A stretch of 64,000 nt of DNA from UBA1275 sp038124025 (GTDB taxonomy: Bacteria; Bacteroidota; Rhodothermia; Balneolales; Balneolaceae). The stretch spans positions 1 to 64,000 of the forward strand of contig JAYPBC010000005.1 of assembly GCA_038124025.1 (NCBI GenBank). Reading direction: 5' to 3'. Each line of letters starts with the position of its first letter. Within the stretch, counting starts at the first letter, position 1. Made by a program: the position numbers and the translations under genes. Shown one piece after another: positions 26,470 through 35,411 of this stretch. The notes under the pieces are model-generated. The model was not told the origin of the DNA. It saw only the letters and a list, made by a program, of their open reading frames with translations, and did not search any database.

Positions 26470-26921
26470 AACGCTGATGAATTTGGTAGATGGTTCTGGG
26501 TAGAGTCTGGAGTTGATAACAATTCTGGGTTTGTTCGAACTCGAATGGTGCGAAAAATAGTGCCATTTACCCTTACATAAAGATGTAGGTCTTGTTCTGG
26601 GAATTGTACTTTTCCGGGTAGTTGAACACCATATTCATATAATAACTTATGCAGCTCATAGTGCAGCGAAGTCTTTGAAAAGCCAGGAGGGGTGTCAATT
26701 TGATATACTTTACGAGTGAAAAAAGAATCCTGAACCGCTGTATAGACCCGGTAATGCTCATTGGCAATACCCTGCTCTCGTAGCCCTTGTTGAATTATTT
26801 CATCCAAGTGCTCTTGTGAGGAAATACGCATCGGTGTGGTAGTAGGTATGGACAGGAGTAAATAAGCACTACTAACACAAGCAAAAATCAGCAGAACAAC
26901 GAGTATTATTTTTTTATTCAT
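26466..26921 (-). CDS. Membrane-anchored or exported protein of unknown function
   Basis: 151 residues. The N-terminal hydrophobic segment (MNKKIILVVLLIFACVSSAY) is a signal anchor or signal peptide. The rest (about 30-151) is a soluble region with predicted mixed strands and helices (VYTAVQDSFFTRKVYQID, LHLYVRVNGTIFRTIRV). No recognised family. It lies 9 bases after coaBC and overlaps the lipase start by 4 bases, so it belongs to the yicC-gmk-rpoZ-coaBC transcript. Confidence 0.72.
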   Translation of the reverse strand: MNKKIILVVLLIFACVSSAYLLLSIPTTTPMRISSQEHLDEIIQQGLREQGIANEHYRVYTAVQDSFFTRKVYQIDTPPGFSKTSLHYELHKLLYEYGVQLPGKVQFPEQDLHLYVRVNGTIFRTIRVRTNPELLSTPDSTQNHLPNSSAL

Positions 26922-26930
26922 AAAAGTGAA

Positions 26931-28214
26931 TTAACTAAAAAATATACTGCGCAGTACACTCATGGCCAAGTCGTTTTTAGGTCCTTCAAAAAATTCTTCT
27001 ACACCATCACCAATTAGGGTTACTTTGTTGTAGTCGCTTGCAAATCCTTGTTCATTTGCAAAGTTCTGTTGATCTGCAAATCCCTGTTGTTCTAATCCGA
27101 TGTAATTAGCAATAATCCAGTCAGCATTTTTCTTTATTCTTTTGCTTTTGGCCTGTTCAACTAAATCCGTTGTTTCCATAGCAAAACCAATACTTATGGT
27201 GTCTGAGTCTTTATGATCACCAATCCATTTGAGTATATCAGGGGTTGGAGCTAAGGAAATGTGGGATTCTCCTTGATTTTTTTTGACCTTATGATTGTGC
27301 GTGGTGGTGGGACTGAAATCGGAAACCGCAGCTGCCTTTATAAAAACATCAGCGGGATAAAGAGCTTTTACTTGGTCAAACATATCCTGGGCAGACAGCA
27401 CAGCATACGCTTGGATACCCTCTGGTATGGGCAGTGAAATGGGCCCATGTACCAAGTGAACTTGTGCTCCTAAGCGTTGTGCTGCTTTGGCCATAGCCAC
27501 ACCCATCTTACCCGAACTTGGGTTGGATATGAAACGGACTGGATCAATATGTTCACGAGTAGGCCCTGCGGTAACAACCACTTTTTTTCCATAGAGTGGG
27601 CCTTTTTCGGTGGCTAATAATGACTCAACATGAGCCACAATATCATCGGGCTCGGGTAATCGCCCTTTACCTGTGAGCCCACTGGCTAGATAACCTTCTT
27701 CGGGATCTAGCAGATGGAAACCACGACTTTTTAGTAGCTCCAAATTATGAGTAGTAGCGGGTGCATTCATCATTTCTCCATCCATAGTAGGACAGAGTAG
27801 AATAGGGGCTCTGGATGCTAAAACAGCGGCAGTGAGAAGGTTATCGGAATTCCCGTGAGTAATTTTGGCGATGGTATTGGCTGTGCACGGAGCAATCACA
27901 AATAAATCGGCCCATTCGCCCCACTGAATATGGCGCGTCCAAGGATTATGGACTTGTTCAGAGGCAATAGATTTATCCGACGCTATGTCTGTGGATGAGT
28001 ATTGTAGGCTATCGTCCTGTAAAAAGGTGTGTACGCCTACTTCATGGCCGGTCAATGCTGAAAAAGTTTCTTCGCCTATGAACCTGGTTGCGGCAGGAGT
28101 CATTATTACCCGAACAAGAGCGCCTTTTTTTTGGAATGCACGTACTAAATAAGCCGCTTTATACGCCGCTATACCTCCGGTGACCCCGAGAAGGATGTGT
28201 CTCCCGGAGAGCAT
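26931..28214 (-). CDS. coaBC: Bifunctional phosphopantothenoylcysteine decarboxylase/phosphopantothenate-cysteine ligase CoaBC
   Basis: 427 residues. It joins cysteine to phosphopantothenate and then decarboxylates the product. The flavin-binding CoaC half has [29 protein letters not shown] and a [13 protein letters not shown] segment. The CoaB half has [26 protein letters not shown] and [12 protein letters not shown]. Two insertions are odd. One, of about 25 residues ([20 protein letters not shown]), precedes the IAPCTANT strand. The other, near the C-terminus, is a tandem repeat of three 6-residue units. Both seem to be in loops. The gene follows rpoZ after three bases, a conserved order. 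Confidence 0.95.
   Translation of the reverse strand: MLSGRHILLGVTGGIAAYKAAYLVRAFQKKGALVRVIMTPAATRFIGEETFSALTGHEVGVHTFLQDDSLQYSSTDIASDKSIASEQVHNPWTRHIQWGEWADLFVIAPCTANTIAKITHGNSDNLLTAAVLASRAPILLCPTMDGEMMNAPATTHNLELLKSRGFHLLDPEEGYLASGLTGKGRLPEPDDIVAHVESLLATEKGPLYGKKVVVTAGPTREHIDPVRFISNPSSGKMGVAMAKAAQRLGAQVHLVHGPISLPIPEGIQAYAVLSAQDMFDQVKALYPADVFIKAAAVSDFSPTTTHNHKVKKNQGESHISLAPTPDILKWIGDHKDSDTISIGFAMETTDLVEQAKSKRIKKNADWIIANYIGLEQQGFADQQNFANEQGFASDYNKVTLIGDGVEEFFEGPKNDLAMSVLRSIFFS
27036..27089 (-). repeat. Three 18-base tandem repeats inside coaBC
   Basis: Read on the minus strand, three units of 18 bases encode [12 protein letters not shown] and EQGFAS. The length is a multiple of three, so copy number can change without breaking the frame. 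The insertion sits between the IIANYIGLE segment and the NKVTLIGDG segment of the CoaB domain. Confidence 0.85.
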
Positions 28215-28217
28215 AAA

Positions 28218-28508
28218 TTAGTCAACTTCTGGTCTGCGGTAATAAATCGCGTCGTCTTCCATCTCACTGATCGCACGACGAGTGGCGTGAGGTAATTTTT
28301 CGAATGCCTTAGAGATTTGCTCTTGTTCCTCATTAAAAGAAAACTCGTCGTCATCCTCGAAGCCTTCGAAGTATTGTAGCTTTTCGTCTAATTCGAGTTT
28401 TTCTTGAGCTGCGATTTGACGGGCTCGCTTACCCAAAATAACCATAAGTTCGTACTTGTTTCCGGTTACTTCCTTTAGGTGTTCGATATCGAGTGTTTTA
28501 ATCGGCAT
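28218..28508 (-). CDS. rpoZ: RNA polymerase omega subunit (Bacteroidota type)
   Basis: 96 residues. The segment NKYELMVILGKRARQIAAQEK matches the Rpb6/omega core, in which the A-R-Q-I helix docks to beta prime. An acidic C-terminal part (about 45-75) is typical of the Bacteroidota form. Position between gmk and coaBC is conserved across many bacteria. Omega helps assemble and stabilise the polymerase; whether it binds ppGpp here cannot be read from the sequence. Confidence 0.88.
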   Translation of the reverse strand: MPIKTLDIEHLKEVTGNKYELMVILGKRARQIAAQEKLELDEKLQYFEGFEDDDEFSFNEEQEQISKAFEKLPHATRRAISEMEDDAIYYRRPEVD

Positions 28509-28512
28509 AGAT

Positions 28513-29082
28513 TTAATATGAATTCATGAAGGTTTGAACAACATCTTTTAATTCGCTGTAGGCCTTTTCTAAATCATCATTGGTGATAATGTTGTCGAAG
28601 TGGCTTGCATACCTAAGTTCTTCTTCTGCTCTATCTATTCGGAGTTTTAGTGAAGATTCACTTTCGGTATTGCGATTTCTGAGACGCTCTTCCAAAATCT
28701 CGAGTGATGGGGGTCGTAAGTACAAAGCCAAACACCGTTCATTGAACAAAGACTTTATTCTTACAGCACCTTTTACATCCACATCGAGCAAAGTAAAATA
28801 TCCTTTTTCTGTATTTTTTACAAGTTCTGAACGCAATGTTCCATAACGAGTACCACCATAAAATTCTTCCCATTCTAAAAAATCCTTATCATCTATTTTT
28901 TGCTGGAATTCGTCCATATTCAAAAAATAATAATCAACCCCATGCGACTCACCTTCTCGGGGCGGCCGGGTCGTTGCAGAGATGCTAAATATTAGATTTG
29001 GAAAGTCTTCAAATAAACGTTTAGCCATTGTGGACTTACCTGTACCACTAGGCGCTGCGAGCAAGATGATAAGAGGCTGCAT
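28513..29082 (-). CDS. gmk: Guanylate kinase
   Basis: 189 residues. The P-loop reads APSGTGKSTMAKRL (near residues 9-22), followed by FSISATTRPPREGESHGVDYYFL with the GMP-binding Arg residues and GTRYGT. It phosphorylates GMP to GDP. Its ATG shares one base with the yicC stop (TAATG), so translation is probably coupled. rpoZ follows after four bases. Confidence 0.96.
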   Translation of the reverse strand: MQPLIILLAAPSGTGKSTMAKRLFEDFPNLIFSISATTRPPREGESHGVDYYFLNMDEFQQKIDDKDFLEWEEFYGGTRYGTLRSELVKNTEKGYFTLLDVDVKGAVRIKSLFNERCLALYLRPPSLEILEERLRNRNTESESSLKLRIDRAEEELRYASHFDNIITNDDLEKAYSELKDVVQTFMNSY

Positions 29083-29969
29083 TACTCGATATTTTGAACT
29101 TGTTCTCTAATCTGTTCAAGCATTTCCTTGGATTTGACGACTTCATGGGCAATACTGGAATCATTGGCCTTAGATCCAATGGTGTTGAGTTCTCGATTAA
29201 TCTCTTGGGTCAAAAAATTTAATCGACGACCGGCATGTTCATTTGACTGAATGGCTTCGGTGAAAAACTTCAAATGCGCCTCTAAACGGACCGTTTCTTC
29301 GGTGATATCCATTTTGTCTGCCATTAAGGCTACCTCCATTTCTAGCCTGTCGGGGTCGATTTTTTCATCATCCAGAAGGGAGGAGATACGCTCTTGCAAT
29401 TTCTTTTTTAGGTCTTCACCACGGCCATCTGTTGTCTGTTGAATCTGATGGAGAGCCTCTCGGATACCCGATATTCGACTATTAATGTCGTCCTTTAATT
29501 GGGCTCCTTCTTGACGCTTCATTTCCATTAATTTTTCTATAGCTATCGCATTAGCTTGCTGGATTAACGACCAACAAAGTTTGTCATGCTCGGGATCCTG
29601 TACCGGTTCGGGTTGGGTAATTAAATCATTGAATTGTAGTAATTGATTTAATTCAATTTTTGCATCAGTTCCAATGCTTGTTTGGATTTCCTGCAGAATT
29701 TGCATGTAGTTAGCCAGTTTTTGGGCATCTACTACAGGTACTTTACGCTGAGACTCCGTGTCGTCCAAGTGAATACTGACGTTCAGTTTTCCGCGTGAGA
29801 TTTGCTGAGTTAACATTTCTTTGAATTGCAATTCCTTGTCTTGAAAGTGCTGCGGTAATCTCACACTTATATCAAGGTAGCGAGAATTTAAGGTCTTTAG
29901 CTCTACCATGGCAGTCACCCCATTTGCGCTGGCTTCTCCGCGCCCGAACCCGGTCATCGAAATAATCAT
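29082..29969 (-). CDS. yicC: YicC-family endoribonuclease
   Basis: 295 residues. The N-terminal MTGFGRGEA with VELKTLNSRYLDISVRLPQ and the C-terminal HAGRRLNFLTQEINRELNTIGSKA are the YicC and DUF1732 signatures. In E. coli YicC is an endoribonuclease that acts on certain small RNAs. It is the first gene of the yicC-gmk-rpoZ-coaBC cluster on the minus strand. The divergent carbamoyltransferase starts 120 bases upstream, so the promoters of both lie in 29970-30089. Confidence 0.94.
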   Translation of the reverse strand: MIISMTGFGRGEASANGVTAMVELKTLNSRYLDISVRLPQHFQDKELQFKEMLTQQISRGKLNVSIHLDDTESQRKVPVVDAQKLANYMQILQEIQTSIGTDAKIELNQLLQFNDLITQPEPVQDPEHDKLCWSLIQQANAIAIEKLMEMKRQEGAQLKDDINSRISGIREALHQIQQTTDGRGEDLKKKLQERISSLLDDEKIDPDRLEMEVALMADKMDITEETVRLEAHLKFFTEAIQSNEHAGRRLNFLTQEINRELNTIGSKANDSSIAHEVVKSKEMLEQIREQVQNIE

Positions 29970-30089
29970 AGTCTATGGAATAAAAAGTTATTTAAAAGTA
30001 CAAAATGCCTATGTCGATTAAAAACGCTGTACATTAAAAACACAATCGTATACTATGTTTTATTGGGGCTGAAATCCTATCTTAGATGC

Positions 30090-32003
30090 ATGAATATTTT
30101 AGGTATATCTGCCTTTTATCACGACTCAGCTGCCGCATTTTTGGAAGACGGGGATATTATAGCCGCCGCCCAAGAAGAGCGTTTCACCCGAAAGAAACAA
30201 GACGCTGGTTTTCCTACCAATGCCATACAATATGTGCTTGCTGAATCTGGGTACTCTTTGCAACAGGTTGATGCTATTGTCTTTTACGATAAACCCTTTC
30301 TAAAACTAGAACGGCTTTTAGAAAGTTATCTCTCTTACGCTCCTCGTGGTATTCGCTCCTTTATTGCAGCAATGCCAGTATGGTTAAAGGAAAAGATGTT
30401 CCTGAAGCGAATGATTCGGCAGTCATTGACAGAAATGGGCTTTGAAGGAGTTAAAAAAATACCCTTACTTTTTCCCGAGCATCATCTTTCGCATGCCGCG
30501 AGTGCGTTTTATCCATCGCCCTTCGAAGAGGCTGCCATAGTAACCATTGATGGAGTGGGAGAGTGGGCTACGGCATCGATTAGTAAAGGATCTGGGACTC
30601 AAATTACGCTCATTAAAGAACTGAATTTTCCCCATTCACTGGGCTTATTATATTCTGCCTTCACCTATTTTTTAGGGTTTAAAGTTAATTCAGGTGAGTA
30701 TAAGTTAATGGGTTTGGCCCCGTATGGAGTTACTGGAAGCGCTCGCGTGAAGAAGTTCAAAGAAATCATTAATACACAGTTGATTAAGGTGTATGAGGAT
30801 GGCTCAATATGGCTGAATGAATCATATTTTAGTTATACTACCGGTCTCAGAATGGTTCCAGATAAAAAATGGGAAACTTTATTTGGATTCCCTCGGCGTG
30901 ACGATGAACGTGATTTACGTCCTGAGCAAGCTGATTTGGCACTCGCCATTCAAGAAGTTACCCAAGAAGTGGTGATAAAAATGGCCCGGCATGCCCAAGA
31001 AGTCACCGGGTCTGACTTTGTCTGCTTGGCGGGTGGGGTTGCCCTTAATTGTGTGGCCAATGGTCAGCTCCAACGCGAAGGTATTTTTAGCGATATGTAT
31101 ATTCAACCTGCTGCCGGTGACGCTGGAGGGGCTTTGGGAGCCGCATTAGCTGCGTATTATCTGAGTTTCGAGGGTAAGCGTCGACCAAAGAAAGACTCGG
31201 TCAAGCCACACGTTTCAGGAAGCAAAACAGACACAAAGACAGCGACTTTCCCAAGTTTAGTTCTAGATGAAATGCAGGGGGGCTACCTTGGCCCGTCCTA
31301 CAGTAAGGAATCCATTAGAAAAGCTTTAAAGCCGTATGCTGGGGTTTATACTGAATACGCTCGTCCTGCCCTTTATGACGTAGTTGCTGGACATATAAAT
31401 GAAGGCGCAGTAGTTGGTTGGTTTCAGGGCCGCATGGAGTTTGGGCCTCGAGCCCTAGGTGCTAGAAGTATTATTGCAGATCCAAGGCGCACAGACATGC
31501 AAAAAAAATTAAATCTAAAGATAAAATATCGGGAATCCTTTCGTCCATTTGCACCTTCCGTTCTTTGGGAAGATGCGCAAGCATATTTTGGTGTAACACA
31601 CCCCTCTCCATATATGTTGCAGGTGTATCCAGTCTCCGAAGAGCATCGGAATGAGCTCCCGGAAGGGTTCGATTCGTTTAATTTACGTGAAAAATTGGCG
31701 GTTGAACGTTCGGATGTCCCAGCGATTACTCATATTGATTTCTCGGCGAGAGTACAGACAGTTCATCCCGAGTTTAATGCTGATTATGCCTCTCTTCTAC
31801 AAGCTTTTAAAGATAAAACCGGCCTCGGAATGTTGATAAACACCTCATTCAATGTACGGGGAGAACCCATTGTTTGTAATCCGGTCGATGCGTATGAATG
31901 TTTTATGGACACAGAAATGGATGTTTTGGTATTGGATGAGTATGTTCTACTTAAATCCGAGCAACCAATGTGGGTGAAAAAACGAATATTTGAAAAAGAT
32001 TAA
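30090..32003 (+). CDS. NodU/CmcH-family carbamoyltransferase
   Basis: 637 residues from the ATG at 30090; a TTG at 30063 would add nine residues. The N-terminal domain opens with MNILGISAFYHDSAAAFLEDG, then EERFTRKKQDAGFP and HHLSHAASAFYPSPF with the metal-binding His residues. The Kae1-like ATPase core carries VTIDGVGEWATASI and LAGGVALNCVANG. The C-terminal domain has GWFQGRMEFGPRALGARSIIADPR and INTSFNVRGEPIVCNP, which form the carbamoyl-transfer site. The family transfers carbamoyl from carbamoyl phosphate to a hydroxyl of a small molecule. A polar low-complexity insert lies at about 360-385. Two small membrane proteins follow in the same transcript; the acceptor substrate is unknown. Confidence 0.92.
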   Translation: MNILGISAFYHDSAAAFLEDGDIIAAAQEERFTRKKQDAGFPTNAIQYVLAESGYSLQQVDAIVFYDKPFLKLERLLESYLSYAPRGIRSFIAAMPVWLKEKMFLKRMIRQSLTEMGFEGVKKIPLLFPEHHLSHAASAFYPSPFEEAAIVTIDGVGEWATASISKGSGTQITLIKELNFPHSLGLLYSAFTYFLGFKVNSGEYKLMGLAPYGVTGSARVKKFKEIINTQLIKVYEDGSIWLNESYFSYTTGLRMVPDKKWETLFGFPRRDDERDLRPEQADLALAIQEVTQEVVIKMARHAQEVTGSDFVCLAGGVALNCVANGQLQREGIFSDMYIQPAAGDAGGALGAALAAYYLSFEGKRRPKKDSVKPHVSGSKTDTKTATFPSLVLDEMQGGYLGPSYSKESIRKALKPYAGVYTEYARPALYDVVAGHINEGAVVGWFQGRMEFGPRALGARSIIADPRRTDMQKKLNLKIKYRESFRPFAPSVLWEDAQAYFGVTHPSPYMLQVYPVSEEHRNELPEGFDSFNLREKLAVERSDVPAITHIDFSARVQTVHPEFNADYASLLQAFKDKTGLGMLINTSFNVRGEPIVCNPVDAYECFMDTEMDVLVLDEYVLLKSEQPMWVKKRIFEKD

Positions 32004-32024
32004 GCTAATTTAAATGCAAAGCAG

Positions 32025-32174
32025 ATGGAATTATTAAAAGACTTATGGGGATTTATGAAGGAGCGTAAGAAAATCTGGTTGGCTCCTGTGATTGTAGTAT
32101 TGGTGCTTTTAGGGGCCTTGATTGTTATTGGAGGAGGCTCATCGATTGCTCCATTTATTTACACATTATTCTAG
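32025..32174 (+). CDS. Small membrane protein, DUF5989-like (partner of carbamoyltransferase)
   Basis: 49 residues, 21 bases after the carbamoyltransferase stop. The sequence starts MELLKDLWGFMKERKKIWL, followed by a single membrane span (VIVVLVLLGALIVIGGG) and an ending SIAPFIYTLF. This is the pattern of the short DUF5989 proteins encoded next to NodU-type carbamoyltransferases. The basic face ERKK before the span suggests that the N-terminus stays in the cytoplasm. Function unknown; it may anchor the transferase at the membrane, which is a guess. Confidence 0.85.
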   Translation: MELLKDLWGFMKERKKIWLAPVIVVLVLLGALIVIGGGSSIAPFIYTLF

Positions 32175-32186
32175 GGTAAGAAATAC

Positions 32187-32573
32187 TTGATTCAAAAAAC
32201 ACTCAAAGAGTTACAAAACGACCCGATGACTCCCAAGACTCAGCTCGTTATGGTGGTGGGATTTTGGGTCATAGCGTGGTTTTTAGAACTTCAGTGGTTG
32301 GAATATGGGGCTATCGGACTAGGTGGGTTATTCATCGTGCTCCCCAGCGTGGGAATTAGGATGGTATGGCTTTGGTACCGGCTCGCTTTTGTTCTTAGTT
32401 TGGTTGTTAATCCAATCGTATTAGGTGCGGTATATTGGCTTTTTATTAGTCCTATAGCCTTTTTGTTTAGGCTTTTTGGCAATGATCCCCTTCAAAAAAA
32501 GCCACCTCTGCAATCCAATTATCAGATTCGAAACAAAACCTATGGCGCTAAGGATTTAACATTCCCTTGGTAG
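32187..32573 (+). CDS. SxtJ-like membrane protein
   Basis: 128 residues from a TTG at 32187, preceded by AGGGT; an ATG at 32226 would give 115 residues. Hydrophobic segments are LVMVVGFWVIAWFLELQWL, YGAIGLGGLFIVLPSVG and AFVLSLVVNPIVLGAVYWLFISPIAFLF. A short polar tail ends LTFPW. The layout fits the SxtJ family, named after a protein of the saxitoxin cluster and found beside carbamoyltransferases in many bacteria. It starts 12 bases after the small DUF5989-like gene. No toxin genes are visible. Function unknown. Confidence 0.8.
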   Translation: MIQKTLKELQNDPMTPKTQLVMVVGFWVIAWFLELQWLEYGAIGLGGLFIVLPSVGIRMVWLWYRLAFVLSLVVNPIVLGAVYWLFISPIAFLFRLFGNDPLQKKPPLQSNYQIRNKTYGAKDLTFPW

Positions 32574-32608
32574 TTGAGCCTAGGGTTGATAGAACCTTTG
32601 ACCTATGC

Positions 32609-33064
32609 TTACACCTTTTGCAAGCTCAAGGCATTTACACAGTAACGAAGACCCGTGGGCGCAGGACCATCTGGGAAGACATGACCTAGGTGGGCATCAC
32701 AGCAGTTACAAATGATTTCGATGCGCATCATCCCGTGGGAAGAATCGGCAAGGTAGCCAACCACATTGCCTTCGACTGGTTGAGTAAAAGAGGGCCAACC
32801 CGAATGGCTTTCGAATTTTTCACTGGCATCGAATAATTGGGTGTGGCAACAGGCGCAGGCATAGCGCCCTGGTTCAAATTTGCTGCAGAGTTCACTCGAC
32901 CAGGGCCGCTCGGTACCTTTCAGCCGGGTAATAGCATAAACGTCCTCACCTAGGGCCGCTTTCCACTCTTCTTGAGATTTCTCTATACGCTTTGGGGGTG
33001 AAGGATTGCCCTTTATGGCTCTATTTTCTACTTCTTTCCAGGTCATTATTTCGGGAGTGGACAT
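32609..33064 (-). CDS. msrB: Peptide-methionine (R)-S-oxide reductase MsrB
   Basis: 151 residues, single domain. CACCHTQLF and CNCCDAHLGHVF hold the four Zn-binding cysteines. HSGWPSFTQPV and LRYCVNALSL hold the substrate pocket and the catalytic Cys. It reduces methionine-R-sulfoxide in proteins. No signal peptide, so cytoplasmic. It starts 13 bases after the GlmM fusion gene on the same strand and may be co-transcribed with it. Confidence 0.94.
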   Translation of the reverse strand: MSTPEIMTWKEVENRAIKGNPSPPKRIEKSQEEWKAALGEDVYAITRLKGTERPWSSELCSKFEPGRYACACCHTQLFDASEKFESHSGWPSFTQPVEGNVVGYLADSSHGMMRIEIICNCCDAHLGHVFPDGPAPTGLRYCVNALSLQKV

Positions 33065-33077
33065 GATAGCTTGGTTT

Positions 33078-35399
33078 TTAAACGTTGGTTGGCCTTGCGA
33101 TCATTATGCCGGTATGCTTAGATGCGGGGCGCAAAAAATAGGACAATGGTTCTTTGGAAACCTCCACTTTTTGCTTGGATTGAGAGGCATGCATGAGATG
33201 AAATTTTCCCTGAACCTGCACAATAATACCTACATGTGAGACGTCGAGCCCGGAAATATCGGTGGTAAAACCTACTATATCCCCTTCCTCAAGCTGAGCT
33301 TCCATCGCCGCATAATCTTCCTTTGGGATGTAGGAATAGTTTTTATTAGATAATTCCTGCTCGATTTGTTGAATTTGTTCTACATAGCTTGGGTTATTTG
33401 CCAAATGTTTATAGGCATCGGGATGTTCGGACATGAACCCAAGTTCATTCGCATAGGATGCACCAAATTGGTCGGTTGGAGTTTCAACTATACCTGTTTC
33501 AGCATTATCGTAAATCCATTCACTAAAATAGTGAAGTCTACTTGTGTAAGCACCTCGCTTGCTATCTCTATAGCGAATAGCTTCTAACTCTTTTGCGTAA
33601 TGTTCAAAACTTTGAGCTTCAGATTTTAAGGTTCGTGATAAAGCCAGTAAGTGTTCCGCATAGGTGGTGCAATCGAGTTCCCGTAAATTAATGATGAGTT
33701 GCTCTTGATCGGTGACCTCCAAGGCATGGGCCACATAAGGCTGCCCTTCGAAAAAGCGACCAATTTTAGGAAGAAGCTCGGCTACTCTTTCATCCTTATT
33801 AGGACTAAATTGCTTCATTACCTCATGAAAAATAGCCACATCTTGCTCGGTGTATACCCAATCCTGATGTTGCTCATTCTCACTGCTAAATCCATCCAGT
33901 GTGGTTTGGTGGGAAGCTGAGTTAGAGGCGTATAGTTGGGCACTTTCCTCGGAAGAATAAACACTCGAATTTGCCGGTATAGCCTCCTGGTCTCCAGGCG
34001 TACATGACAGACCAACGAATGCCCATAAAACCAACAAAATAACGCCAAAACTAGCTGCGATTTGGTCCTTAATACGCTTGGCAAAGGCATGTGCTGATTC
34101 TAAACTAGGTCCTTCAGCATAGATACGAACGATTGGTTCGGTGTTGGAAGGGCGTAGATGTACCCATCCTTCCTCAAAATTTACTTTGATCCCATCTGTT
34201 GTATCGGGTGATAGACTTGCATAGTGATTTTCTATCATATCCAGCACCTGGCTTGCTTGAGCACCTAAATCGTCTAGTTGAATTTTATTTTTACTCATAT
34301 GAAAGCTTGGCCAGCTGTCTCTATATTCTGAGGAGCTGAGTTCCCGTTCGGCGAGTAATTGAAGGGTAATGGCAATACCAACCAGCGCATCACGGCCATA
34401 GTGTAAGTCTGGGAGGATAACCCCCCCGTTACCTTCCCCGCCAATTACGGCCCCAACTTCTTGCATTTTCTTGACCACATTTATCTCTCCAACGGCCGAT
34501 CGGTAACATTCTTGTCCATACTTAGCAGCAACCTCATCACAAATTCGTGAAGAAGAAAGGTTAGTCGCAGATGCTCCCGGGTTTTTTGATAGTATAAAAT
34601 CAAAGGCCGTTGCCTGGGTATATTCTTCTCCAAATAATCGACCTTTATCGTCAACCAAGGCAAGACGATCGGCATCGGGATCGGTTACTACCCCTAAGTC
34701 GGCCTGTTCGGTTTTGACTAATTCACAAATTTCACCTAAATGTTCGGGTAGTGGTTCCGGGTTGTGAGGGAAATGACCATTGGGTGTACAATGAATGGCA
34801 GAAACGCTTACTCCAAGTCGTTCTAAAAGCTTGGGCACGGCATAGGAACCGGCTCCATTGACAGCATCAACAGCTACTTTAAAGCGTTTACTAGAAATTT
34901 GATCGGCATCAATGAACGGTAGGGCTAAGATGGTATCAATATGGTAATCGAGTAGGGTATCATCGACTATTTCTTCACCCAAATGGAAAGCGTCGACATA
35001 GGAGAAATTACCTTTATCAGCCCGCCCAATTACTGCTTTGCCTTGTTCGGCATCTAAGAATTCACTTTTATTGTTGAGTAGTTTAAGTGCGTTCCACTCT
35101 CCGGGGTTATGACTCGCCGAAATGATAATCCCGCCTTGGGCTTTATGTTTGAGTACACCCATCGCAACCGTTGGAGTAGGGACGATACCCGCACGAATAA
35201 CAGTGCACCCCACGCTTCGAAGGGTGGCGACTACGATATCTTCACACAGCTTTCCAGAGATTCGAGAATCTCGTCCCACAACTACGGTTCCGCCCTCTAG
35301 CCAGCTGCCATAGGCTGCAGTAAATCGGCTCAAATTTTCTGGGGTTAGATCGGATCCAAAAATGCCTCGAATACCCGAGACGGAAATCATTAATGCCAT
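33078..35399 (-). CDS. GlmM-like phosphoglucosamine mutase fused to a membrane segment and DUF1460 amidase-like domain
   Basis: 773 residues in one uninterrupted frame. Residues 1-450 are a complete phosphohexomutase: SGIRGIFGSDL, GRDSRISG, the catalytic serine in ISASHNPGEWNALK, metal-binding DPDADRLAL, GGEGNGG and the C-terminal LRPSNTEPIVRIYAEGP. GlmM makes glucosamine-1-phosphate for peptidoglycan and LPS. Right after KRIKDQIAAS a hydrophobic segment (451-465) ends at Cys 466 and resembles a lipoprotein signal (FVGLSCTPG). Residues about 500-773 are a DUF1460/NlpC-P60-like amidase with ELDCTTYAEHLL (probable Cys nucleophile) and VSHVGIIV (His). No ATG starts the second half on its own. 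Either a real fusion with the amidase outside the inner membrane, or two genes joined by a one-base indel. Confidence 0.85.
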   Translation of the reverse strand: MALMISVSGIRGIFGSDLTPENLSRFTAAYGSWLEGGTVVVGRDSRISGKLCEDIVVATLRSVGCTVIRAGIVPTPTVAMGVLKHKAQGGIIISASHNPGEWNALKLLNNKSEFLDAEQGKAVIGRADKGNFSYVDAFHLGEEIVDDTLLDYHIDTILALPFIDADQISSKRFKVAVDAVNGAGSYAVPKLLERLGVSVSAIHCTPNGHFPHNPEPLPEHLGEICELVKTEQADLGVVTDPDADRLALVDDKGRLFGEEYTQATAFDFILSKNPGASATNLSSSRICDEVAAKYGQECYRSAVGEINVVKKMQEVGAVIGGEGNGGVILPDLHYGRDALVGIAITLQLLAERELSSSEYRDSWPSFHMSKNKIQLDDLGAQASQVLDMIENHYASLSPDTTDGIKVNFEEGWVHLRPSNTEPIVRIYAEGPSLESAHAFAKRIKDQIAASFGVILLVLWAFVGLSCTPGDQEAIPANSSVYSSEESAQLYASNSASHQTTLDGFSSENEQHQDWVYTEQDVAIFHEVMKQFSPNKDERVAELLPKIGRFFEGQPYVAHALEVTDQEQLIINLRELDCTTYAEHLLALSRTLKSEAQSFEHYAKELEAIRYRDSKRGAYTSRLHYFSEWIYDNAETGIVETPTDQFGASYANELGFMSEHPDAYKHLANNPSYVEQIQQIEQELSNKNYSYIPKEDYAAMEAQLEEGDIVGFTTDISGLDVSHVGIIVQVQGKFHLMHASQSKQKVEVSKEPLSYFLRPASKHTGIMIARPTNV

Positions 35400-35411
35400 A
35401 CCATATATTTT

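Noticed and set aside
33818..34090. Alternative-frame start (Met-Pro-Leu-Pro) as the true beginning of the DUF1460 gene
   Set aside because: In that frame the sequence soon loses the DUF1460 residues. It only works with a frameshift, so it is kept as an alternative explanation and not annotated.
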